Positions 1-7,999 of a DNA stretch of 36,442 bases are shown piece by piece. This stretch comes from an uncultured bacterium. Lineage in GTDB: Bacteria; JAAXHH01. The position numbers were made by a program, and so were the translations under genes. The stretch spans positions 1-36,442 of the forward strand of contig CAJXCW010000017.1 in assembly GCA_913051705.1 (NCBI GenBank), read 5' to 3'. Under the pieces are notes generated by a model. The model was not told the DNA's origin, did not search any database, and saw nothing but the letters and a program-made list of their open reading frames with translations. How positions within the stretch are numbered: position 1 is the stretch's first letter; every line of letters begins with the position of its first letter.

Positions 1-62
1 TCATCGATGGTCGCGCCCATACGGCCGCAGCCGATCAGCGCCGCGGTATAAATGGGCGGCAT
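1..62 (-). CDS. Gfo/Idh/MocA-family oxidoreductase, N-terminal fragment
   Basis: Only the first 20 codons lie in the window; the gene continues past the left edge. The start ATG is at 60-62 on the minus strand, preceded by an AAGGA-like ribosome site. The visible protein begins MPPIYTAALIGCGRMGATID. The hydrophobic strand followed by GCGRMG is the dinucleotide-binding start typical of Gfo/Idh/MocA dehydrogenases, which oxidise or reduce sugars and cyclitols with NAD(P). It lies about 110 bp downstream of the PhyH gene on the same strand, with a repeat-rich gap between. Gfo/Idh and PhyH genes are often neighbours in Poribacteria-like genomes. The family call rests on the nucleotide-binding motif alone, so substrate and length are unknown. 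Confidence 0.6.
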   Translation of the reverse strand, partial: MPPIYTAALIGCGRMGATID

Positions 63-81
63 AGGAAAGGTCCTTTGGGGA

Positions 82-102
82 GAGTTGGTGAGTTGGTGAG
101 TT
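82..102. repeat. Octamer tandem repeat GAGTTGGT, 2.6 copies
   Basis: GAGTTGGT occurs twice in full and once in part. It lies in the gap between the PhyH and Gfo/Idh genes and is roughly complementary (shared GGTGA core) to the CAATCACC array at 152-184, so the two can form an imperfect inverted repeat. Confidence 0.7.
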
Positions 103-151
103 AAATGATCATTCAAATTATTGCCTGACTTATTTACTGTTTTTGATTTTT

Positions 152-184
152 CAATCACCCAATCACCCAATCACCCAATCAACC
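152..184. repeat. Octamer tandem repeat CAATCACC, four copies
   Basis: Three exact copies of CAATCACC and a fourth degenerate one (CAATCAACC). The array runs into the 3' end of the PhyH gene: its stop codon (171-173) and last two codons lie inside the repeat. Confidence 0.85.
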
Positions 185-1040
185 TCCCCGGAGCAAACCG
201 CGGCGGAATCGGTTGGATAATACCACGTTGCCCCTCATCCATGTCGGCCAGCAGTTCTTTGCTCGGGACGTAGTGAAAGCGGCTGCGCAGAAAGCGGGGA
301 GAATAGCGGTAGAGGATCATCCGCCGATAGCCGTCGTTCGTTCTGGCGGCGGAGCCATGGGTCATGGCATCGGTAAATAGCACCGTATCGCCGGCCTCCA
401 GATGCATTTCTTTCATACCGACCTGATCGCCGGCGGCCTCATCGCTGCGGTATACCTGCCCGGATAATTTGGGATGTCTCATCGCCGACTTATGACTGCC
501 CGGAATGAGCGTTGGCGCGCCGTCACCCGGCCCGATGTCGTTCAGGGCGCTGATGACGTTGATCTGGCCGACCATCCATTCCCCGGTGTTTTCCTGACGG
601 AAGGTGAGATAACAAAGTGGTATAGCACCACCGCCGTGGATGCCGATGTACCCGCTTTTGCCTCGAACGTTGAGCAGGTTTTCATGGATGGACAGGCCAT
701 TGGTGGGATTGACCCATCGCCGACAGTGATCTATCCAGGCCGGATAGTTGATCAGCCTGCGGAAGACGGGACCACCTTCGATGATATTCTGGAAATTGCA
801 TCCGTCGGGACCGCTGTACGTATGCGTTTCCACATGCCCGATCCAGGCCCCGGCATCCCGGTCGTTATCGCGCCGCTTGCCTTCGACATATTCCCGGTGG
901 TCATCGACCCACTTATTCATCTCGTCGAGGTCTTCCTGTTTGATCGCGTTTTTTAAGATGATATACCCATGCAGATCGAACAGATAGTCGATCAGATATT
1001 CATCTTTCTCACCGGCATTAACCCAATCCTGCGACATCAT
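171..1040 (-). CDS. Phytanoyl-CoA dioxygenase (PhyH) family protein with HxG in place of HxD
   Basis: A 289-aa protein with the double-stranded beta-helix pattern of PhyH enzymes, which normally use Fe(II), 2-oxoglutarate and O2 to hydroxylate small molecules. Visible marks are the INVISALNDIGPGDG...PGSHK block (about 160-184), a distal iron-ligand histidine in THGSAA (H228) and a likely 2-oxoglutarate arginine at 239/240. At the usual HxD position the sequence is H135-G136-G137, so the carboxylate ligand is missing. This resembles the HxG/HxA of 2-oxoglutarate halogenases, but also fits an uncharacterised PhyH subgroup or an inactive protein. The gene starts 10 bp after the RND pump stop, so it is probably cotranscribed. 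Two tandem ATGs follow GGGAGAGGA; the second (1037) has better spacing. The stop codon lies in a tandem repeat. Confidence 0.85.
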   Translation of the reverse strand: MMSQDWVNAGEKDEYLIDYLFDLHGYIILKNAIKQEDLDEMNKWVDDHREYVEGKRRDNDRDAGAWIGHVETHTYSGPDGCNFQNIIEGGPVFRRLINYPAWIDHCRRWVNPTNGLSIHENLLNVRGKSGYIGIHGGGAIPLCYLTFRQENTGEWMVGQINVISALNDIGPGDGAPTLIPGSHKSAMRHPKLSGQVYRSDEAAGDQVGMKEMHLEAGDTVLFTDAMTHGSAARTNDGYRRMILYRYSPRFLRSRFHYVPSKELLADMDEGQRGIIQPIPPRFAPGRLIG

Positions 1041-1050
1041 TCCTCTCCCA

Positions 1051-4000
1051 TTATATGCTGCCTTCTGAATTTCTATTTCGCCGTTGTTCCATCCAGTTAT
1101 ACAATGTGGGCAGCACCAGCAGCGTCAGTAGCGTCGATGTAATCAACCCACCGATTACGACGCTGGCGAGTGGCCTCTGCACTTCCGAGCCCGGGCCGGT
1201 GTTGAATGCCATGGGGATAAAACCCAGGCTGGCAACCAGGGCGGTCATGAGTACCGGACGCAAGCGGTCGCCTGCCCCGTTAATTACCGCATCGCGCAGG
1301 GAAAAACCGCTCTGACGCAGGGCGTTGATATGTGCCACCAGGACGATCCCGTTTAACACCGCGACACCGAACAGGGCCACAAACCCGATACTGGCGGAGA
1401 TGGACAGGTACAGATCACGCATCCAGAGGAAGAAAATCCCCCCCGACAAAGCGAACGGCAGATTGATGAAAATCAATAGCGCATACCGCATCCGGCCGAA
1501 CATCATATACAGCAGACCGATAATGATAAAAAGCGTGAGCGGCACGACGATGAGCAGATGCTGCATCGCCCGCTGTTGATTCTCGAAAGACCCGCCGTAT
1601 TCGAGAAAATATCCGGGCGGTACGTCCACGTCGGACTCGATCGCTGCCTGCAGATTGGACACATAGGTGCCGATATCGATATCGGTCAGATTAATACCCA
1701 CGATGACCCGACGCCAGCCGTTCTCCCGTGCGATTTCCCGTGGACCTTCCTGCGCAGAGATATGAGCGACGCGTTTGAGTGGAATGACGCCGCCGGTGGA
1801 CAGGGGCACGGGAATTTCCATCATGGTTTCAAAGCTGTTACGGATCGCTTCCTCAAAACGGATCATAATGTCGAACCGGCGCTGGCCTTCAAATACCTGG
1901 CCGGCCGTCTGACCGCCGATGCCGAATTCAATCACACGTTGTACCTCATCAACATTCAATCCGTATGAAGCGACGGCCTCGCGGTCGATCTCGATGGTCA
2001 GGTACGGCTGACCGGTGATATGTTCCATATAAAAATTGGCGGTGCCGGGCAGGGTCTGAACCGCCCCGATGATATCTGTTCCGATTTGTTCCAGCCTGTC
2101 CAGGTCTTCGCCGTAGATCTTAACCGCGACATCCGATTTGACGCCGCTGGTCAGCTCATCCACCCGCATGGCAATGGGTTGTGTAAAGTTATAGGCCATC
2201 CCCGGCTCGGCTTCGAGGTAGGGCCGGATCAGTTCGTTGATCTTTTCTTTGGTTATGCCCGGCCGCCAGGTATCCGGTGGTGTGAGAATGACCCACACAT
2301 CGGTTTGATGTACGCCCATCCAGTCGTTTGCCAGATCAGAGCGTCCTGTCTTGGGTACGACAGTCTGAATTTCAGGAATGCTGCGTTTCAATATGGTGGC
2401 CAGCCAGTTGGCATTGCGGACAGATTCCTCCAGGGTAACGCTTGGCATCCGAATCTGCTCTACGAGAATGGAGCCTTCGTCGAGTTCCGGAAGAAATTCG
2501 GTGCCTAAGAAGGGCACCAGCGCAATGGAGACAAGGAAAACCAGAGCGGCTATCGGCAGGACGATCCGTTTACGATCCAGCGTACGGTCGAGAAACCGTT
2601 GATAACGAGGTCCCAGCCAGCTGATCAGATAGTTGCGGCGGGTCCGTACGCCTTTTCGAAACACCAGGGCGGCAATTGCCGGCACATACACCAGCGTCAG
2701 GAGCAACGAACCGAATACGGCGGTGGCCACGGTGATCGCCATCGGCCGGTACAGGATACCTTCCATCCCGCTGAAGGTGACAATCGGGACATAGACCATC
2801 AGGATAATAAGCACACCGAAGAAGATCGGGCGGGCGACTTCATGGGCAGCCTCCCTGATGACATCCGTTTTCGGGCGATCCGGATTCGTCTGTAATTTAT
2901 GGACCATATTCTCGATCATCACCACCGACCCGTCGACCACCATCCCGAAGTCGATGGCGCCAAGGCTCATCAGGTTGGCTGCCAGCCCGAACTCCCGCAT
3001 ACCGATAAACGCGAACAGCATCGAAAAAGGGATCACCAGAGCGACGATCAAAGCGCCTCTAATCTCGCCCAGAAGGAGCAGAAGGACGGCGATTACGAAA
3101 AACCCGCCTTCTATCAGATTGGTAGAAATGGTATTCGTGGTGCGTGCGACCAGATCGGCCTGATCGTAAAATTTCTCGATGCGCACGCCGTCGGGCAGAC
3201 TCTTATTCACCTGATCCAGTTTCTCCTCGACCGCCTGAATCACCTCACGCCCGTTGCCGCCGCGCAGCATCATCACGATGCCGGTCACCACCTCGCCCTG
3301 ACCGTCCTGTGTCACCGCCCCCTGCCGCAACTGTTCTCCCACACTCACCCGAGCCACATCCCGGATAAAAATCGGCCGGGTATCGAGCGTGGTGACGATG
3401 ATATTTTCGATGTCCGCCTGGCTGCGGATCTGACCGAATCCTCGCACGATATACTGCTCACGGTTGTGTTCCAGGAAATTTCCACCGGAGACGCTGTTGT
3501 TGTTCTCGATGGCCTCAATGACTTCCTTCAGCCCGATGCCGTAGGTGCGTAGAATCCGGGGGTTCACCGTCACATCATACTGCTTGACGAATCCGCCGAA
3601 TGAAGTGACTTCCGTGACTCCGTTGATCGTTTTGAGTTGCGGTATAACCAGCCAGTCCTGCATGGTCCGCAGTTCCGTCAGAGAATAGCCGTTGCCGATG
3701 ACGGTATACTGATAGATTTCTCCCAGGGCCGTGGAAATCGGTCCCAGCTGAGGTGAGGAGATGTCGGCGGGCAGCGCATCTACGATACCCTGCAGACGCT
3801 GGCTGACCATCTGGCGAGCGAAATAGATATCCGTGTCTTCCTCGAATTCGACCGTGACGGCCGACAGGCCGAATTGGGAAACAGATCGCACCTCGACGAT
3901 AGCGGGCAGGCCGTTCATGGTCGTTTCAATCGGGTAACTCACGAGCTTTTCGACATCATAAGGCGAATAGCGCCCGGCCTTGGTGATGACCAGCACCTGC

Positions 4001-4137
4001 ACCGGCGTCACATCCGGCAGAGAATTGATGGGGATGTTCTGCAATGCTGAAAAGCCGGCAAACGCCATCAGGATGACCAGAGACAACGCGACCGCTTTTT
4101 GCCGTAAACTGAAATTGATGATGGCTTCCAGAATCAT
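1051..4137 (-). CDS. Heavy-metal efflux RND transporter, CusA/CzcA type
   Basis: A 1028-aa inner-membrane proton-driven pump of full family length. It has an N-terminal transmembrane helix, a periplasmic loop starting PINSLPDVTPVQV, a bundle of helices around 340-500, a second periplasmic domain and C-terminal helices. The fourth-helix signature GAIDFGMVVDG...MIEN carries the proton-relay acids D396, D402 and E409 that mark the heavy-metal RND class. The segments KTGRSDLANDWMG and FTQPIAMRVDEL are closer to CzcA-type (Co/Zn/Cd) than to CusA copper pumps, but the substrate metal cannot be settled by reading. Its start overlaps the adaptor stop by four bases (ATGA), implying coupled translation. 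No outer-membrane factor gene lies in the window, so it must share a TolC-like partner or one encoded elsewhere. Confidence 0.93.
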   Translation of the reverse strand: MILEAIINFSLRQKAVALSLVILMAFAGFSALQNIPINSLPDVTPVQVLVITKAGRYSPYDVEKLVSYPIETTMNGLPAIVEVRSVSQFGLSAVTVEFEEDTDIYFARQMVSQRLQGIVDALPADISSPQLGPISTALGEIYQYTVIGNGYSLTELRTMQDWLVIPQLKTINGVTEVTSFGGFVKQYDVTVNPRILRTYGIGLKEVIEAIENNNSVSGGNFLEHNREQYIVRGFGQIRSQADIENIIVTTLDTRPIFIRDVARVSVGEQLRQGAVTQDGQGEVVTGIVMMLRGGNGREVIQAVEEKLDQVNKSLPDGVRIEKFYDQADLVARTTNTISTNLIEGGFFVIAVLLLLLGEIRGALIVALVIPFSMLFAFIGMREFGLAANLMSLGAIDFGMVVDGSVVMIENMVHKLQTNPDRPKTDVIREAAHEVARPIFFGVLIILMVYVPIVTFSGMEGILYRPMAITVATAVFGSLLLTLVYVPAIAALVFRKGVRTRRNYLISWLGPRYQRFLDRTLDRKRIVLPIAALVFLVSIALVPFLGTEFLPELDEGSILVEQIRMPSVTLEESVRNANWLATILKRSIPEIQTVVPKTGRSDLANDWMGVHQTDVWVILTPPDTWRPGITKEKINELIRPYLEAEPGMAYNFTQPIAMRVDELTSGVKSDVAVKIYGEDLDRLEQIGTDIIGAVQTLPGTANFYMEHITGQPYLTIEIDREAVASYGLNVDEVQRVIEFGIGGQTAGQVFEGQRRFDIMIRFEEAIRNSFETMMEIPVPLSTGGVIPLKRVAHISAQEGPREIARENGWRRVIVGINLTDIDIGTYVSNLQAAIESDVDVPPGYFLEYGGSFENQQRAMQHLLIVVPLTLFIIIGLLYMMFGRMRYALLIFINLPFALSGGIFFLWMRDLYLSISASIGFVALFGVAVLNGIVLVAHINALRQSGFSLRDAVINGAGDRLRPVLMTALVASLGFIPMAFNTGPGSEVQRPLASVVIGGLITSTLLTLLVLPTLYNWMEQRRNRNSEGSI

Positions 4138-5375
4138 TCTTCTTCGCCTTCGCCCATTTGACTGAGGGCCTTCAACGTGAATATTTGGCTGACTGCTATT
4201 TCCTCACCGTCCTTTAATCCGGACTCGACAATGGCATCGAGGCTGCTCACGCGCCGTGTGGAAATGACCTGTTTACGGTAGGTGTATTCATCCACTTTAA
4301 GGAACACCAGCGCCTGGGCGCCTTCATAGGTCAGCGCGGACAACGGCACGGTAATGACCGGATCGGGTGTTTGAACCTGAATCTCCATTCTGACATTGAT
4401 CCCCGGCATCGGCCATGCATTCTGTGTGTTGATGATGGCATTGACGGTAACGGATCTATTGATGGGGTCCAGAGCCGGGTTGATGGTGGATATTCGTCCC
4501 TCGACTATTCGATTCGGAAAGTCTTTCAATAAAATCGTCAGAGCGTCCCCCGGTTTGAGCAGGCCGGCCTCATCCGGCGAGACATACCCCTGAACCAGCA
4601 CTTTATCCAGATTGATGATCGTCGCCATATGTTCGTAGGCTTCAACCGACTGGCCCCGATCGATCAGATGTTCACTGATCACGCCATTGATGGGGGCATA
4701 CATTTCGAGCCGAGCATTCAGTTCCCGGGTGGGTTCCTCCAACTGCTCGATGCGTGATGCACTCATCCCGACAGCCAGCAGGCGGGCTTGCGCAGCCCTT
4801 GCGATGGCCGTCGACCGGATAAAGTCAACCTGGAATTCTTCAAGGTCGCGTATCGGACTGAGTTCCTTCTCCACCAGGACGGTGAGGCGTTGTTTCCGGC
4901 TTTCTTGATACGTCACTTCCGCCCGGGCCTGTATGTATTCTGCTACGAGATTGGCAAATTCCAGACTTTCAAGTTCCAGAACCGGCTGGCCCTTTTTGAC
5001 CGGTTCGCCTTCATGGGCATACAGGTCAGTGATGCGGGCATTAAACGGGGCGCTGAGTTTGAAAATATAATCGGGCGCCGGAAACACCGTACCCGGAACC
5101 TTGAGCCGATATGAAAACCGAGCCGGCTGTATAATCGTTGTTTCGATCGGCACTTCAGCAGCCTGTTCGGGCGTCAGATGAACCAGCTGGTCATCCGGTA
5201 TGCGTCCGGACGGGGGTAGGGATATGGTTTCAACAGGCTCTTGAAAGATCTCTTCACGTCCACACGACATGGATATCAAAGTAGCCAGAATAAAAGTCGT
5301 GATTACGAGGGTTCTGCATGGTCTAATCGAAGGTTTCAACGGTGCACCTGTCCTATCAAACGATGAGATGATCAT
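4134..5375 (-). CDS. RND efflux periplasmic adaptor (membrane fusion protein, CusB/CzcB-like)
   Basis: A 413-aa HlyD-family adaptor that would bridge the RND pump to an outer-membrane channel. The N-terminus has a hydrophobic signal ending ISMSC-GRE (about residues 28-39), a possible but imperfect lipobox. A lipoyl-like half-motif (NARITDLYAHEGEPVKKGQP, about 112-131) is followed by a short helical hairpin, a second lipoyl half (YAPINGVISEHLIDRGQSV), a beta-barrel and a C-terminal proximal domain. No His- or Met-rich metal-binding N-terminus is visible. The start ATG has no ribosome site of its own; it overlaps the stop codon of a 20-codon upstream ORF (TAATG), suggesting coupled translation. 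The stop overlaps the pump start. Confidence 0.9.
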   Translation of the reverse strand: MIISSFDRTGAPLKPSIRPCRTLVITTFILATLISMSCGREEIFQEPVETISLPPSGRIPDDQLVHLTPEQAAEVPIETTIIQPARFSYRLKVPGTVFPAPDYIFKLSAPFNARITDLYAHEGEPVKKGQPVLELESLEFANLVAEYIQARAEVTYQESRKQRLTVLVEKELSPIRDLEEFQVDFIRSTAIARAAQARLLAVGMSASRIEQLEEPTRELNARLEMYAPINGVISEHLIDRGQSVEAYEHMATIINLDKVLVQGYVSPDEAGLLKPGDALTILLKDFPNRIVEGRISTINPALDPINRSVTVNAIINTQNAWPMPGINVRMEIQVQTPDPVITVPLSALTYEGAQALVFLKVDEYTYRKQVISTRRVSSLDAIVESGLKDGEEIAVSQIFTLKALSQMGEGEEE

Positions 5376-5437
5376 TAGGTTTGTATCCGCCGTGCCCTGC
5401 CCTGGACACCGACAAGCATCGCAGCTGTTTGGCCCAT
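5375..5437 (-). CDS. Putative 20-codon leader ORF coupled to the efflux adaptor
   Basis: ATG at 5435-5437 follows a strong ribosome site (TGAGGAGA, five-base spacer). The frame encodes MGQTAAMLVGVQGRARRIQT and ends in TAA overlapping the adaptor ATG as TAATG. It fills the 79-bp gap between the pirin stop (5455) and the adaptor. The adaptor lacks its own Shine-Dalgarno, so ribosomes finishing this ORF could re-initiate there. The peptide resembles no family I recognise. It could be a coupling or regulatory leader, or simply an efficient ribosome entry site. Confidence 0.5.
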   Translation of the reverse strand: MGQTAAMLVGVQGRARRIQT

Positions 5438-5454
5438 GATATTCTCCTCAAGGT

Positions 5455-6357
5455 TTATTTTTTGATAAACGTGCCGTTTCTGTACTCCTGGAATGCTTGC
5501 TCTAACTCTTCGCGGGTATTCATCACGATAGGCCCACGCCAGGCGACGGGCTCCTGGATCGGTTTACCAGACACAAGCAAAAACCGGATACCGGACTCAC
5601 CGGCCTGCACCGTGACCTCGTCACCGTTGTCGAAAAGCACCAGTGATCTGTTACCTGCGTCGTCGATCATCGTATCCTTGGGCAGGCCTTCCCATTCTGT
5701 TTTTACTGCCTGGGGCCGTGAAGTGTCCCGAAACGTTCCGGCACCCTCGAATACGTACGCAAACACATGTCGGGAAGTTTCTACAGGCAGGGTTTTGCGT
5801 GTGCCCGGCGGTACCCATATATCCAGGTACTGCGGATCAGCGGCAATGCCGTCCACGGGGCCGGTTTTCCCCCAGAAAGAACCGCAGACGACCCGCACAT
5901 GCGTTCCGTCGTTGTCGGTGACTTCCGGGATCTCTGCGGATACGACATCCTGATAGCGTGGGGCGGTCATTTTGAGTGAGGACGGCAGATTCGCCCACAA
6001 TTGGAAGCCATGCATCCGGCCCTTCAGATCGCCCTTGGGCATTTCCTGATGAAGGATACCGCTACCGGCCGTCATCCACTGAACGTCGCCCGCCCCGAGT
6101 GTGCCGCTGTTACCGAGGTTGTCCCCGTGATCCACCGTGCCTGAAAGGACATAGGTGATGGTTTCAATGCCCCGATGTGGATGCCAGGGGAACCCCGCGA
6201 TATAATCCTCCGGGCGTTCGTTACGGAAATCGTCGAACAGGAGGAATGGATCGTAGTCTTCCGTTTCACCGAATCCAAACGCCCGACGCAAATGTACCCC
6301 CGCCCCTTCGAGAGCAGGCCTGGCTTGTATGGTCCGCTTTATTGGCCGCAAGGACAT
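5455..6357 (-). CDS. Pirin family protein (bicupin, quercetinase-like)
   Basis: A 300-aa bicupin. The metal site of the N-terminal cupin is intact: H59 and H61 in FPWHPHRGIET and H103 and E105 in GSGILHQEMP match the His-His-His-Glu iron ligands of human pirin. Bacterial pirins act as redox-sensitive iron proteins, some with quercetin 2,3-dioxygenase activity, and are usually cytoplasmic. The chosen start is ATG at 6355-6357 behind AAGGA with a six-base spacer; an upstream in-frame TTG at 6375 would put the ribosome site inside the gene. It is the first gene after a promoter at 6383-6411 and is followed at 17 bp by the leader ORF and the RND genes, so it probably heads that operon. Confidence 0.92.
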   Translation of the reverse strand: MSLRPIKRTIQARPALEGAGVHLRRAFGFGETEDYDPFLLFDDFRNERPEDYIAGFPWHPHRGIETITYVLSGTVDHGDNLGNSGTLGAGDVQWMTAGSGILHQEMPKGDLKGRMHGFQLWANLPSSLKMTAPRYQDVVSAEIPEVTDNDGTHVRVVCGSFWGKTGPVDGIAADPQYLDIWVPPGTRKTLPVETSRHVFAYVFEGAGTFRDTSRPQAVKTEWEGLPKDTMIDDAGNRSLVLFDNGDEVTVQAGESGIRFLLVSGKPIQEPVAWRGPIVMNTREELEQAFQEYRNGTFIKK

Positions 6358-6382
6358 GTTTTTTCCTTGTATCAAGAGCAGA

Positions 6383-6411
6383 ATAATAATAAATTATGTA
6401 TATCTGACCAA
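6383..6411 (-). promoter_or_regulatory. Sigma70-like promoter for pirin and the downstream RND cluster
   Basis: On the minus strand TTGGTC (6406-6411) and TATTAT (6383-6388) are separated by exactly 17 bp, about 26 bp upstream of the pirin start. The -35 matches consensus at four of six positions. Confidence 0.5.
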
Positions 6412-6540
6412 CGTTGAGCATCCGATTAACAAAGTACGTGCCCAGGTCTTTGCGTACCATCAGTTATTTTAACATCGGTTCCTGAAAATGTCCAATTATA
6501 ATTTGAATTGAACCATATTTAAAGAGCAGGCCTACTATTT

Positions 6541-7209
6541 ATGTCAACAGGATCATCTAATGGCCATACAGCACCGCTGACCACTTTACTGGCGCTGTAC
6601 ACCCACACTGATTCGGCAGCACTTGAACAGGCCGTTCTGGAGGCCTATTCTAAAGAGCAGTTACTTTCTCTGGTCCTTGAAGACGCGGATTTTGAAACAC
6701 GCAAAGCGGCCACCTATGCCCTCAGTGTGGTGGGAGACCTTTCTTACGCCGAACCGCTCGCGGCCGCCTTGCACACGGATCTGCCGGGTGTTCATCAGAC
6801 CGTTGAGCAGGCGCTCTGGTGTTTATGGTTCAAATCCGGCAGGGTGGATGTGGATGCCCTGATGCAGGAAGGGGTGCGATTGCTCGAATCGCAGCGTTTT
6901 GATGACGCAAGCGCTCTATTCGATCGCGTCATTGCCCTGGCGCCCGACTTTGCAGAAGGCTACAATCAACGGGCGGTCGTTTACTATTTGCAAGAAGACT
7001 GGACACAGGCTATTCAGGACTGTCAGACCGCCGTCTCTCTCAATCCGGTTCACTTCGGCGCCCTGGCCGGTATGGGACATTGTTATCTACAATGCCAGGA
7101 ATTACAGGCCGCCCTGACGGCCTATGAAAAGGCATTGGCCGTTAACCCTCATATGCCGGCCATTCAGTCAAATATTGATCGAATACGTAAGTTTATGGAT
7201 GAGGCATGA
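6541..7209 (+). CDS. HEAT-like/TPR repeat protein
   Basis: A 222-aa protein made only of helical repeats. Residues about 35-100 (KEQLLSLVLEDADFETRKAATYALSVVGD and the following PLAAAL helix) look like HEAT repeats. Residues about 105-215 form three TPR units, recognisable from A..LF..VIALAP, AIQDCQTAVSLNP and ALTAYEKALAVNP. There is no signal peptide or catalytic motif, so it is probably a cytoplasmic scaffold. It ends 9 bp before tlyA on the same strand, so the two are likely cotranscribed; whether it works with ribosome methylation is unknown. The ATG follows a weak purine stretch (AAAGAGCAGG). Confidence 0.75.
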   Translation: MSTGSSNGHTAPLTTLLALYTHTDSAALEQAVLEAYSKEQLLSLVLEDADFETRKAATYALSVVGDLSYAEPLAAALHTDLPGVHQTVEQALWCLWFKSGRVDVDALMQEGVRLLESQRFDDASALFDRVIALAPDFAEGYNQRAVVYYLQEDWTQAIQDCQTAVSLNPVHFGALAGMGHCYLQCQELQAALTAYEKALAVNPHMPAIQSNIDRIRKFMDEA

Positions 7210-7218
7210 AGGTGCATT

Positions 7219-7950
7219 GTGGCTAAACGCCGTCTGATTGATCTGGTGCTTGACCGGGATTTAAGCATCGACCGGGATCAGGCTCGCCGATTGATCCTGA
7301 CAGGTTCTGTGCAGGTCAACGGCCATACAATGGTTCAACCGGCCGCGTATGTCGGTGTTGATGTGGAAGTCAGGTTGAAAAATTCGGAGACCAGCGTTAG
7401 TAGAGCAGGTCAGAAGTTGTCCTTTGCCTTGTCACAATGGAATATACCGGTCGAGGAAAAAATTACAGCTGATGTCGGTGCGGCTGCCGGTGGTTTTACC
7501 GAAGGCCTGCTTCGCCACGGCGCCCGCCGAGTCTATGCGATTGAAACAGGCAAAGGGCAATTGGCCTGGAAAATTCGTCAGGATAAACGGGTGGTCGTTA
7601 TGGAAGAGACGAATATCCTGCAACTACACACGTTGCCGGACCCTATAGATCTGGCGACCATCGACGTGTCCTGGACGCCGTTGCGCCAGGCTCTGCCGGC
7701 ATTGGCGCCCTTACTCGGCGAACCCAGTACGGTCATCGCTCTTCTCAAACCGAATTACGAACTTCAGAACCCCGGACAGTTGGTCAACGGGGTGCTGGTA
7801 GATCCTCAGATCAGGACGCAGGTCATACAAAATTTCATGTCGTGGGCAGAAAATCACGATTGGCAGGTCCTGGATGAAACCAGATCGCCCGTGACCGGGG
7901 ATCGGGGCAATGTCGAGTGGTTATTCCATCTCCGGTATAATGTGAAATAG
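7219..7950 (+). CDS. tlyA: TlyA-family rRNA (cytidine-2'-O)-methyltransferase
   Basis: A 243-aa protein with an N-terminal S4 RNA-binding domain (residues 3-60, RLIDLVLDRDLSIDRDQARRL) fused to an FtsJ-type Rossmann methyltransferase. The SAM-binding loop is D85VGAAAGG, and the likely catalytic tetrad is K66 (SRAGQKL), D149 (IDVSW), K177 (LLKPNYE) and E233 (NVEWLF), matching K-D-K-E of mycobacterial TlyA. TlyA methylates cytidines in 16S and/or 23S rRNA and in mycobacteria governs capreomycin sensitivity. The start is GTG at 7219 behind AAGGTG. A segment usually reading VDVGYGQL is IETGKGQL here, a modest divergence beside the cofactor pocket. Confidence 0.9.
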   Translation: MAKRRLIDLVLDRDLSIDRDQARRLILTGSVQVNGHTMVQPAAYVGVDVEVRLKNSETSVSRAGQKLSFALSQWNIPVEEKITADVGAAAGGFTEGLLRHGARRVYAIETGKGQLAWKIRQDKRVVVMEETNILQLHTLPDPIDLATIDVSWTPLRQALPALAPLLGEPSTVIALLKPNYELQNPGQLVNGVLVDPQIRTQVIQNFMSWAENHDWQVLDETRSPVTGDRGNVEWLFHLRYNVK

Positions 7951-7999
7951 GAAATTATCCACCATCCGACCGGTCATGCAGCGATGTTATTAAAGACTC

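Noticed and set aside
152-184. CRISPR-like tandem repeats
   Set aside because: The units are 8 bp, contiguous and without spacers; they are microsatellite-type repeats.
474-956. Open frame of 160 codons on the plus strand
   Set aside because: Antisense to the PhyH gene, which has clear family motifs and a ribosome site; this frame has neither.
2899-3552. Open frame of 217 codons on the plus strand
   Set aside because: Entirely antisense to the RND pump gene, with His/Asp-rich low-complexity translation and no family resemblance; a shadow of the real gene.
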